The position numbers and the translations under genes were made by a program. Shown piece by piece: positions 9,689 to 18,618 of a stretch of 34,109 nt of DNA (position 1 is its first letter; the number at the start of each line of letters is the position of its first letter). The notes beneath the pieces were generated by a model. It saw nothing but the letters and a program-made list of their open reading frames with translations, made no database searches and was not told where the DNA came from. Where the stretch lies: the NCBI GenBank assembly GCA_020631575.1, contig JAHDGX010000006.1, positions 1-34,109 of the forward strand, written 5' to 3'. This DNA is from Candidatus Altimarinota bacterium. GTDB taxonomy: Bacteria > Patescibacteriota > Gracilibacteria > BD1-5 > UBA6164.

Positions 9689-9889
9689 ATGATATACGCA
9701 GTAAGAAAAGAAGGAGAATCAAATGAAAAACTCATCTTAAGATATAAGAAGATGTTTTTTCAATCTAGAATCGTTACAAAGCTAAAGAAAGAAAGATATG
9801 CAGTAAAAGACATGAAAAAAAGGAAACAAAGAGAAAAAGCAATTATAACGAATCACTACAGAGAACTAAATTCAAAGGTTTACTTCTAA
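9689..9889 (+). CDS. rpsU: 30S ribosomal protein bS21
   Basis: 66 residues. Starts IYAVRKEGESNEKLILRYKK and continues with the basic helices typical of bS21 (LKKERYAVKD, KKRKQREKA). bS21 sits on the 30S platform beside the 3' end of 16S rRNA, near the anti-Shine-Dalgarno. No TGA is used. The gene is monocistronic, with a consensus promoter, an exceptional Shine-Dalgarno and a strong terminator. That setting suggests high, specifically controlled expression and possibly autoregulation. Confidence 0.93.
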   Translation: MIYAVRKEGESNEKLILRYKKMFFQSRIVTKLKKERYAVKDMKKRKQREKAIITNHYRELNSKVYF

Positions 9890-9892
9890 GTA

Positions 9893-9936
9893 ACATACTA
9901 AAAAATCCCTACTCATGTAGGGATTTTTTAGTATGT
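9893..9936 (+). terminator. intrinsic terminator after rpsU
   Basis: A perfect 19 bp stem (9893-9911 with 9918-9936) and loop CTCATG. The GC core ATCCCTA/TAGGGAT is flanked by an A-run on the left and a T-run on the right, so it could act in both directions. It starts three bases after the rpsU stop. Confidence 0.93.
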
Positions 9937-9949
9937 CAACTTGCTTTAC

Positions 9950-9977
9950 TTTACCCGATCCTTTTTCTTTATACAAT
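9950..9977 (+). promoter_or_regulatory. possible promoter of the fibrinogen-like prepilin genes
   Basis: TTTACC at 9950-9955 and TACAAT at 9972-9977 with a 16 bp spacer, 28 bp before the first ATG. The -35 box is weak. Confidence 0.4.
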
Positions 9978-10005
9978 GCTAGAAATACATATTTATTCAT
10001 AAATA

Positions 10006-11325
10006 ATGAAGCGAAGTTCTTGAGCATTTACATTTGTAGAACTCATTGTTGTGCTCGTAATCATAAGTATTCTTTCTACGGTCTGATTTACGGTATATGA
10101 ATCATATTTAAGTACAGGGAGAGACACTGCAAGAGTTACAAAGTTAAAAGATATTAATACAAGTCTTGGAGTGTATACTACAAAATCTCGAATTCCAGTT
10201 CCTGAAAATGGTATGGAAATTCTTTTGAGTGGATCACTTCTCATGTATCAAGGAGATTTTACAGAAAAAATAGCTAAAACAGTTTGATTTACAGGTATTC
10301 CGTTTGACGATAACTTAAACATCTATCCAACTTTAGCGCTTGAAAAAAATAAAAAAGACTTCCAGGTATTGACGTTTTTAGAGGAGCCTACACTACAACA
10401 GTCTTTTTTTGTACCTACATATGCATCTACAGATTATACATCACTTTACATCATCTCAATTTGAAAGTCATTATGAGTGTTGCTGGACGCTGATACAAAA
10501 CAACCACTTTATACTGACCCATTAATAAATACTTGAAATTATGAAATACTTACTTCAACTGGAGAGGTGCTTATGTACTTTTCTGATGAAAAACTTATAT
10601 ATAGTTCAAATGGGGACACTATTACCGAAATTATTCCAAATAAGAATTGTAGAAAGATCTTAGATTCATGAAAATCTCAATGAAGTTGAAAATATGCTAT
10701 TAATCCAACATGATCAAATGAGGTGATGGTATACTGTGATATGTTCACAGATGGGTGATGATGGACTATACTTGTAAATAATGATAACAAGGATGATGAA
10801 TCTGCAACTACGACTGATTGTAAGCCTAGACTTTCTTGATATAGTGATCATGCGTGTGGATCTATATCTGAGTCGAATGATTTCGTCGTGAATGCTGCTG
10901 GGATAAATTTTACAGAATTAGTATTTTCTTGATATTCATGAAAATTTGAAAATATGAATACGTATCAATATATGAAATGGGAGAGGGCCCAAGAGATACC
11001 CCCAAGTGAAACTTTTGAAACTGATCCAGCAGACTCTTGGGATAACGAACTTAAACTGAAGGGGTGAATTAATGACTTAAGATGTACGAGTTATGATCCT
11101 ATTTATCTTACTCTTCAGAATGGAGCTTGAGTATATGAACCTCACACTGCAATTCAGACTTCTTTATCATGAACAGAAAGAGAGTTCTCGTTCATTGATG
11201 ATTGACCTAGTTCATCAACAAAAAATACCTATGGCTTAGATGACTATCAAGATGGTGATGGTTGTTCGGATTGATGGGGAAATAAGACTTATCGTTGAAG
11301 TAGTGCTTACATTATGGTACGTTAA
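10006..11325 (+). CDS. prepilin with C-terminal fibrinogen-like domain, copy 1
   Basis: 439 residues. A type III signal (SSGA/FTFVELIVVLVIISIL) and pilin helix lead into a middle domain (about 40-225) with the motif NKKDFQVLTFLEE shared by all four copies. The C-terminal domain begins at NCRKILDSG and contains VYCDMFTDGGGWTI (residues 243-255; Gly251 and Gly252 are TGA), followed by Cys-containing loops, CSDGWGNK and the end SAYIMVR. C..IL..G then YCDM..DGGGWT is the opening of fibrinogen-related domains, which in animals bind sugars or acetyl groups. I infer a pilus or pseudopilus subunit displaying a binding domain. First of four tandem paralogues. Confidence 0.82.
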
Positions 11326-11345
11326 TTTACAATTCAAAAATAAAT

Positions 11346-12647
11346 ATGAATACATTAAAAAAATGATTTACTCTTGTAGAGCTTCTCATAGTTGTAGTTA
11401 TACTTTCTATACTTGCAACAGTATGATTTATTTCTTACGAGGATTATCTCATTGATACAAGAGATAGTAAGAGACTATCACAACTTACGTGATTGAGAGA
11501 TGGTCTCCGGTTGGCTACCACAAAATGAAGCCTCCCAAATCCAGATGATAATGTTGAAATTCGCAATAATGGGACAGCATTTTTATATCAGTGATATGCA
11601 GGAAAAAATGTTTTAGAATCAATTTCATATTCTGATACAATTAAGGATCCATCGGATGATATATACTATACGTATCTACTCTCTAGAAATAAAAGGGATT
11701 TTCAGGTGATGGGTTTTTTAGAAAAGTTTAATGGTGATGTTATCTCTCTTTCTGTAAATAATTCCTATGCATGAGAAGACTATTCTCAAAGATTTCCTAA
11801 TGTCTTTGGAAAAAAATTAGGTATAGTTTTAGAAAAACAAACTAATACTCCACTACAAGAAATGTCAGAGTATGCAGGAATTTGATATATGGATTTACAA
11901 GATCCTACTACCAATGAGTTTGACGCGTATATTACAGATACTTTTTTAATATCATGAAAAGAATCAGATCTTACATGAATAATACCATTTACTACATGTA
12001 AAAAGATACTTCAAACATGATGAAGTTTTGGTGATGGGATTTATAACATAAACCCAACCGGCCTAAACCCTTTTACAGTATATTGTGATATGACAATGGA
12101 TTGATGAGGTTGGACCTTGGTTTGAAGAAGTCATACAACAGGATCAGATTTTGATTTTTGATGGTTGAGTAGTAAAGGGTCTGTATATGATGACTCTTCG
12201 GAATATTCTTTATGAGATCAGGTAAGGGAATTATGATTTAGTGAAATTATGGCTACTACTTACACTACTGGAAAAAATATTAACCTTGCAGCAAAGGTGA
12301 GTGTTTCAGATCGAAATTATATAAATGATGAGATAAATTATGCATCTGTATCAGGAAACGGATGATGTGAAGAGGTATATCCATTAAATATTGCATGGAT
12401 TAGTCCGTGTGACCCTATGTGAACAGATGGGAAGAGTACAAACGATAATTCGCTCCTTAAATGGTGATATATTCAATTCATTAATACAACAGAAATTAAT
12501 GATACTCATTTCTTCTTTTATAAATCAGCATCTAATAGTATGAGGACAAGTAAGCTTTGATTAAGGTCGAATTGATACCTGGGCTCAAGCTGAGTTGCTG
12601 GATGGGGGGATATGGCTTATGAACAATGAATGATATTTGTAAGATAA
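11346..12647 (+). CDS. prepilin with C-terminal fibrinogen-like domain, copy 2
   Basis: 433 residues. The signal is KKG/FTLVELLIVVVILSILA, the cleanest of the four. The middle domain has RNKRDFQVMGFLEKF. The fibrinogen-like domain starts at TCKKILQTGG with VYCDMTMDGGGWTLVG (first two Gly of GGG are TGA at 12102-12107) and ends GMIFVR. It has the most complete fold-like features: FGWLSSKGSVYDD, CEEVYPLNIAWISPC and a late SNGYLGSSGVAGWGD segment. About two dozen in-frame TGA glycines. It starts 20 bp after copy 1, without a Shine-Dalgarno. Confidence 0.82.
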
Positions 12648-12652
12648 AATAT

Positions 12653-14068
12653 ATGAGAAAAAATATATCAGCTTTTACCTTTGTAGAGCTTATAGTGGTT
12701 ATCACTATATTAGCTATATTAGCTACTATTAGTTTTGGGACATACCAAAGCTATCTTTCATGAGCAAGGGACTCAAATAGACTTGTGCAGTTAGAGGATA
12801 TGCATGATTGACTCGAGCTTATTAGTGTGAGTCAAAGACTGCCTTTTCCAGAAGACCTTATAGAAATTCAAGCAAATACAGATACATTTGCCTATCAAGG
12901 TTATGCAGGGGAATCAGTGATTAATACTATTTGATATGATTGATGAGGGAAGGATCCTGAAAATGGGAACTATCTTACTTATATGCTAAGTGAGAATCAA
13001 AGAGATTTCCAACTTCTTACCTACTTAAGTGACATATCACTGACAAGTAATAATCAGGTGCATGCTTTTGATTATAGTGATGTGTTTCCTATAACAAGAG
13101 GAAAACCCTTGTGAATTCTGATACAAAAGGATACAAATGCTCCTTTACAAAGCGATACTGCTATTGCTCAAGTAGGAAGCTTTGATATTGTCACATGATC
13201 AGGTAATATTGTTGCGTACCTTACTGATACTAATAGAATAGATACTTCTAAGTGAGAAACTCTTACCTCAATGCATCCATCAAAGACATGTAAGAGAATA
13301 CTTGAGATATGAAGATCAAAGGGAAATGCTGTGTACACTATCTCCCCAGATGGAGTAACAAAATTGAGAGTATACTGTGATATGGAAACAGATGGAGGAT
13401 GATGGACTTTTGCAGGTTTTATAGATAGCACAACTGATACGTGAAACATACGACTTGCAACAGGAATATGACAATATAATAATTCCAGAAAGGATACAGA
13501 TACAGAGTATTTCTTACCAATGGAAAATTTATTACATACTGAAATGATGGTCTCTATCAATACTTCAGATGTTCTTCTTGCGGATTCTACTAATAGGCTC
13601 TTATTTCTTAGGTTTTGATTAGATTCAAATGCCTATCATAGTGATGATCTTTCAGATTGTTCGACATGACCAATGTGAACTTCAGCGAGGGGGCTAGGTT
13701 TACTCGATGGTGTGTATACGAGAGTATGAATATGAGAGAAAGAATATTTTACCTGATCTGCCTGATGTGCATCTTGATGGTATGTACGACCAAATTTATA
13801 TAGTCCAGATAGTCAATGAACTGCTAGCTCTCGACAACCATTTCTTGATGAATTACCGTATACTCAAGCGCAGTATGATTCATTTGCAGCTGCCTGAAAT
13901 TACCCTGTTGGGATGTATCTTTTGAATACTAAAGCAGTTGGCTCTACGTGAACTTTAGGAGCTAGATATTCTTCGGATGCTTGGGTGTGGATGAAGGGTG
14001 ATTGGACCTCTTCTACAGTAGCAGACCCACAGACTTTTTGAAATCAGGCATGGATTTATGTACGTTAA
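12653..14068 (+). CDS. prepilin with C-terminal fibrinogen-like domain, copy 3
   Basis: 471 residues, the longest copy. The signal is NISA/FTFVELIVVITILAIL, with Ala at -1. The middle domain carries SENQRDFQLLTYLSD. The fibrinogen-like domain runs from TCKRILEIG through VYCDMETDGGGWTFAGFID to the end GNQAWIYVR. A long insert with TGA-rich loops (about 355-420) distinguishes it. Five bases separate it from copy 2. At DNA level the GGGWTFAGFID block is nearly identical to that of copy 4, so these two are probably the most recent duplicates. Confidence 0.82.
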
Positions 14069-14077
14069 GATAATTTT

Positions 14078-15364
14078 ATGATAAAAAATATAAAAGCTTT
14101 TACTCTTGTTGAACTGATAGTTGTACTAACTATAGTAACAATACTCTCAACAGTATGATTTGTTGCATATACTGATTATCTTCGATGAGTACGCGATAGT
14201 AGTAGGATACAACAAATGACAGAAATGCATAAGTCATTTGTACTGTATGCAACGAGATCTAGGTTACCAATCCCATCATCATCGGTTTGAGTGGTTTATG
14301 GGAGTTCTCAGGTATGAACACAGTGATATGCAGACTCACAGGTGTTAGAAGTGATTAAGTATTCTGATGGATGATTTGACCCTAAAACAAAATCACCATA
14401 TACTTATTTTATGTCTCAAGATAGAAAATCAGCACAGCTTTTGTGATATTTTGAAGAGAGACAAGTTAATTCTCTACTAACTATGCAATCAGTCCAAGCA
14501 GAACAGATATATGATAGTTTATATCCACAAGTAGTATGAGCAGAGCTTGGTGTCTTACTAGAGCAAGAAACTCAACGACCTATCCATGAGCTCTTATCTC
14601 TACAGGGTATATCGACACTTGATATTGAATCTTATACTTGAGCCTTGATTTCTTATGCGTCAAACTCATCTACTCTCTCATGAACATGAACGAGTCTTGT
14701 TTCAGTTGTACCAAAATTGAACTGTAAGAAACTTCTCTCAGTCCTAGGAAGTGCAGAAAATGGTATATATAAGATCAATCCAACATGAATAAAGCAAATT
14801 GAAGTCTACTGTGACATGGAAGCTGATGGAGGATGATGGACGTTTGCAGGCTTTATAGATAATGATATGGTTTCAGATGACATATCCTTTGTTAACTCAG
14901 TATGAATCTATGATTCAAATAGGGCAGATGATAATATATGATATTTGCTTGATATGGATGAGTTAAAGCATACAGAAATTCTTTGGGTATATAATCCTGA
15001 CATATCAATTGCAAATAATTCAAATCAACTTATACAAGCTAAATACGATATTTGATTTCCATGACTGTATTCATGACCTGTTACTCCGTGCACCTCGTTT
15101 TTTGACTCTACTTGAAATCTCATGTACCGAACTAATGTGAATGATACCTACTCAGTGAGTACAAGAGAAGAATGTAATGCTACTACATGGTGATTTCGTC
15201 CATCAGATAATTCTTCTTTTATATTTCGTCTTAGAAATAGCTTAGACGGTGCATGAATAGGGAGTTGAGCTGCTTATGATTCACGTACATGGGGGATTAC
15301 AAATACCTCAGACCCAGATTATGATGTAAGTTGGTGACATGATGTATGGATTTATGTACGATAA
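14078..15364 (+). CDS. prepilin with C-terminal fibrinogen-like domain, copy 4
   Basis: 428 residues. The signal is NIKA/FTLVELIVVLTIVTIL. The middle domain has MSQDRKSAQLLGYFEE in place of the NKRDFQ motif. The fibrinogen-like domain begins NCKKLLSVLG, has VYCDMEADGGGWTFAGFID (third Gly TGA at 14834-14836), several Cys (PVTPCTSF, EECNATTW) and ends VWIYVR. It closes the four-gene array, which a strong hairpin terminates. All four copies keep the prepilin signal intact, so none looks like a decaying duplicate. Confidence 0.82.
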
Positions 15365-15370
15365 TATATA

Positions 15371-15400
15371 AAAAACTCTCAGATGTATCTGAGAGTTTTT
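15371..15400. terminator. bidirectional terminator between the prepilin array and rpmG
   Basis: Palindrome AAAAACTCTCAGAT-GT-ATCTGAGAGTTTTT. With an A-run on one side and a T-run on the other it can stop transcription from copy 4 (plus) and from rpmG (minus). Confidence 0.9.
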
Positions 15401-15421
15401 TGTAGTTAAGAAGAGTGGTGA

Positions 15422-15604
15422 TTACCCTTTTTTAATTTCTTTCATTTTGAGTACTTCGTGCTTTCTTGTAACTTTATTATATTTTCTAAGTTCTGGACCT
15501 TTTTTCCCAGCTTCAAAATTCTTTTTTTGAATGTTTGTAGTGTGAACCATGTTTCCAGTTTCTGTAGAATAGTATGCTACATATGTTCTTTTCCCTTTTG
15601 CCAT
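15422..15604 (-). CDS. rpmG: 50S ribosomal protein bL33
   Basis: 60 residues. Starts MAKGKRTYVAYYSTETGN and ends HEVLKMKEIKKG. It lacks the CxxC pairs of zinc-binding bL33, so it is the zinc-free form. Its four glycines are all GGN, none TGA. Convergent with the prepilin array. Confidence 0.85.
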   Translation of the reverse strand: MAKGKRTYVAYYSTETGNMVHTTNIQKKNFEAGKKGPELRKYNKVTRKHEVLKMKEIKKG

Positions 15605-15643
15605 AACAGTGAATATTAATAATAATTTTCTAAATTCGCGAGG

Positions 15644-15671
15644 ATTATATAATCTTTTTTATAAAATCCAA
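15644..15671 (-). promoter_or_regulatory. promoter of rpmG
   Basis: On the minus strand, TTGGAT (15671-15666) and TATAAT (15649-15644) with a 16 bp spacer. The -35 box begins only 7 bases beyond the frr stop, so rpmG has its own promoter in the 74 bp gap. Confidence 0.6.
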
Positions 15672-15678
15672 AACTTTT

Positions 15679-16224
15679 TTACACCTTCATAACATCAGCT
15701 TCTTTCACTTTTGTTGCCTCATCAATCTTTTTATTTGCGCTATCTACAAATTTTTGAAGTTCGACTTCTAAGTCTTTTGCTTCATCTTCAGAGATTTCTT
15801 TTTCAGATTTTTGTTTTGAAATTTGCTTATGCGCATCTCATCTAATGTTTCTTACCGATACTTTTGCATCCTCACCATACTTTTTTACGACTTTAGTCAT
15901 GTCTCTTCTTGTTTCTTCAGTCATTTGAGGAACCTTGATGAGTATACTTTCAGCTCCTGCTTGAGGATTGAGTCATATATTTGCAGCCGTTATAGCTTTC
16001 GACATAGTCCCTATGAGTTCTTTATCCCATGGTGAAATAGAAAGGGTTTGAGGATCAAGTATACCGATTGATGCAGAATTCTTTATTGGTTGCATACTTC
16101 CATATTGTTCAATCATGATATCTTCTACTATAGCAGGGTTTGCTCTTCCCATTTGGAGTTTTCCAAACTCACTTTCTAGATGATGTAGAGCTTTGTCGAG
16201 TTGTTGCTGTGCTTGGTCTAGCAT
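15679..16224 (-). CDS. frr: ribosome recycling factor
   Basis: 181 residues (family about 185). Starts MLDQAQQQLDKALHHLESEF, has the conserved GKLQMGRANPAIVEDI, a middle domain with IKVPQMTEETRRDMTKVVKK, and VSVRNIRGDAHKQ. RRF works with EF-G to split ribosomes after termination. Two of its nine glycines (NIG-LNP and IRG-DAH) are TGA. It matters biologically because this lineage ends translation only at UAA and UAG. Confidence 0.95.
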
Positions 16225-16261
16225 ATTTTTATTATATTAAATGTATAAATTATTGTTCAGG

Positions 16262-16289
16262 ATTATATTTCATGAGCGAAAAATAGCAA
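16262..16289 (-). promoter_or_regulatory. promoter of frr
   Basis: On the minus strand, TTGCTA (16289-16284), a 16 bp spacer and the consensus TATAAT (16267-16262), 37 bp before the frr ATG. Confidence 0.6.
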
Positions 16290-16297
16290 GTTTTTAG

Positions 16298-16795
16298 CTA
16301 TAATTCAAGCATACTCATTGTTTTTTCCGAAAGATATTTTTCTAATTTATCTCTTTCTCACTTTTGAATCCAATTTCTAATTTGTGTTGCCGAGATAGGT
16401 ATAATACTTCGAGGTATCTCTATAATACTTATTTCAAAGGGAAGAGATGTTTCAAGTTGTAGGAGTGACTGCACTGCAGAATCATTATCTGTATCTCAGC
16501 AGTATATATTGAGATTTGTGGTGTTTTTAGGAATACTTTTAACGATATTATCACTCCACTGCTCATCTGTTGGAAAATCAGGAAGAGCGGATATAGATAT
16601 ACACTTATCAGGATAGTTTGCATATATGATTTGTTTTCTCATCTCATATGAATATGGATTCTGGAGATCACGTATATTACTTGATCATATCAATACCTGA
16701 GTTATAGGATTATCTTGTAGCGACCTATCTATAAGAAGCTCATGTCATTTATGAAAGGGCTGAAAGCGTCAGATTATGAGTCAAATTTGTGACAT
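16298..16795 (-). CDS. nadM: NMN adenylyltransferase-like nucleotidyltransferase (NadM type)
   Basis: 165 residues. The nucleotidyltransferase signature is IGLIIGRFQPFHKGHELLI (HxGH = His15 and His18; Gly5 and Gly9 are TGA). Near the C-terminus it has ISATQIRNWI (134-143), matching the ISxTxxR motif that contacts ATP. NadM-type enzymes adenylate nicotinamide mononucleotide to make NAD. The length fits (about 165-180). Its ATG overlaps the ppaC stop by one base (TAATG), so the two are translationally coupled; the enzyme releases pyrophosphate, which PpaC hydrolyses. A different nucleotidyltransferase substrate cannot be excluded. Confidence 0.75.
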
Positions 16796-17727
16796 TAGAG
16801 TGAATTATAGTACTCAGTAAGATCTGGAGCAATTTGTTTTTTTCTTGAGAGCCGCGATCAGAGATCAGCGAGATTATCTTTTACTTCACAGTGAAATACC
16901 TTAGAGAGTAGATCACTATCATGACCATCAAGGACGATAGTTGTATTGGACTCACCAAGAATATCTACTATAGAAAGCATGATAAAATCAAGGTTTTGCT
17001 CTTTTTTCAGCTCTTTAAGTCAGCTAAGTATCTCATCTTTTCTTCCAAGACTATATCATGGATTTGTTGTTTCAAGTGTTCCGACTCCTATCTTTTTATT
17101 CCCAAATTCAAAGTTTTTATAATCATACTGTATCAGATCTTTTACTGGCATATCTCATAAGTCTGATTTTGCTTCAAACATTGGCATTGCAAAGTCCTCA
17201 AGATGATCTATTTGAGCTATAGATTGAAGCTTTTGAGCGATATGCCTATCTTCGTGTGTAGTTGTAGGGGATTTCCACAAAAGAGAATCAGACATAATGC
17301 AAGCAAGCATCATCGTTGCAATATCCTTAGAAATTTCAAATCATGACTCGAGATACATCTTATAAAGTATGCTTGCTGTTGAGCAGAGGGGCTCAATTCT
17401 TATGTTGAGGGGAGTACTACTCTCGAAAGCAATTTTATGATGATCAACGATCCATGTTATATTGAGATCTGAGAGATTATTAGGGGCCTGCGAAGACTCG
17501 TTATGGTCTACAAGACATACTTCAGTGTTAGGATCTAGTTTCGTTGTGATTTCTGGTGTTTGTATGTTATATTTTTCTAGTAAATACTGAGTTTCTTTAT
17601 TTAGTCTTCATTGTATGTATGCAGTAGTATTATATCATTTCTTTTTAAGGAAATCAGTCATTATTATCGCTGATAATGTGCAGTCAGTGTCTGGATTTTT
17701 GTGTCAAATAATGGATATTTGAGTCAT
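16795..17727 (-). CDS. ppaC: manganese-dependent inorganic pyrophosphatase
   Basis: 310 residues, the family II (DHH) size. Motifs: IIGHKNPDTDC (His9, Asp13, Asp15; Gly8 is TGA), CLVDHNESSQ, ITWIVDHHKIAF (Asp95-His96-His97), IMSDSLLWKSPTTTHED, and the C-terminal DHHA2 segment ending GSRLSRKKQIAPDL. It hydrolyses pyrophosphate to phosphate in the cytoplasm. It is the first gene of a two-gene unit with nadM. Confidence 0.93.
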
Positions 17728-17761
17728 TTTAAGTTAAGATAAAAAGTAATAATATGTGTAA

Positions 17762-17788
17762 ATTATATGTATTTTTACAACTTTTCAA
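17762..17788 (-). promoter_or_regulatory. promoter of ppaC-nadM
   Basis: On the minus strand, TTGAAA (17788-17783), a 15 bp spacer and TATAAT (17767-17762), 34 bp before the ppaC ATG. Confidence 0.55.
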
Positions 17789-17808
17789 CGTCATTAGAAG
17801 AGAATAAT

Positions 17809-17835
17809 TTGAAAATACAAGTAGAGAGCTATACT
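17809..17835 (+). promoter_or_regulatory. promoter of the Hxs locus
   Basis: TTGAAA (17809-17814), a 15 bp spacer and TATACT (17830-17835), 35 bp before the hxsD ATG. It diverges from the ppaC promoter 21 bp away. Confidence 0.55.
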
Positions 17836-17870
17836 TCTTCGTAAGATACTATTTTTTTACACATCTACTT

Positions 17871-18425
17871 ATGTCTTCTTTTTTACAAGAGAAAATTGAT
17901 GGAGCATGATTTGAACTTCTTATTGATACAAAAATCTTTCCAAAAGATATCATTTTAAAAGCTGCATATAATCATCTAGATACTGGATACTTCTTCTTCA
18001 AATATGATGAGTGAGGCAATATTGCTTTAGAATTTACCCCTAAATCAGATATTAGTGTGGATCCTAGAACTCTCATTTGAGAGTTTTCCGATGAGTTACT
18101 TGATGTATATCTCAGGGATAAGCTTGAAAAAGACAATAAGATTATTAGAGAAACCATTGTTACAAAGGCTATTAATGGTCCTCTTGATATGCAAAACTTT
18201 GTGACGCTCGATACAGATACAAGCAGACAAAATGAAATCGATTTTGATAAAGATATTGATGACATACTCGCAGATATTGAAAATGATCCTGACTTACAAA
18301 TAGATGAGCAAGAAATAGAAAATATCCTAAAAGAGATTGAGGAGGATGCAACACTCAGTAAGCCAAAAGTTACTATAGATTTGGGAGCAGTATGAGGGAT
18401 AAAGGATATGTTTAAGAAAAAATAA
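17871..18425 (+). CDS. hxsD: His-Xaa-Ser system protein HxsD
   Basis: 184 residues. The first 110 match HxsD from memory: IDTKIFPKDIILKAAYNHLD, a beta segment, LIGEFSDELLDVYLRDKLEK and IIRETIVTKAI. HxsD is a small partner protein always found with the radical SAM enzymes HxsB and HxsC and the substrate HxsA; its biochemical role is unknown. Unusual here is a C-terminal acidic extension (about 125-165: DFDKDIDDILADIEND and repeats of Asp/Glu/Ile) ending in a basic KDMFKKK tail. It is the first gene of the locus and is followed, after one base, by a small relative. Confidence 0.75.
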
Positions 18426-18426
18426 T

Positions 18427-18612
18427 ATGGAGAAACAATTTAAGGTACAGAGTGATATATATGATATATCGTTAATTCAGGAAGCTATTTCTGATTTTTC
18501 AGATGTTGCTGATATATCATATAACAATGATGTTCTCAATATATCTTGAGAAACAAAGGAAGATATTGACGAGGTGTTCAATGAGTTTATGAATTATGTA
18601 CTTTCACTGTAA
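18427..18612 (+). CDS. small HxsD-like protein
   Basis: 61 residues, acidic. Pattern: alternating beta and helix, VADISYNNDVLNISGETKED followed by VFNEFMNYVLSL. The helix ending in a FxNYxL motif resembles the C-terminus of HxsD-type proteins, where a helix with the pattern F-x-x-E-L-x-x follows. The single TGA encodes the Gly of SGE. It lies between hxsD and hxsB, with one base upstream and six downstream, so it is almost certainly part of the system. Function unknown. Confidence 0.6.
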
Positions 18613-18618
18613 AAAAAT

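Noticed and set aside
13168-13560. 130-codon open frame on the minus strand inside prepilin copy 3
   Set aside because: It lies entirely opposite a well-supported gene with conserved GGGWT and pilin motifs; its translation shows no family features.
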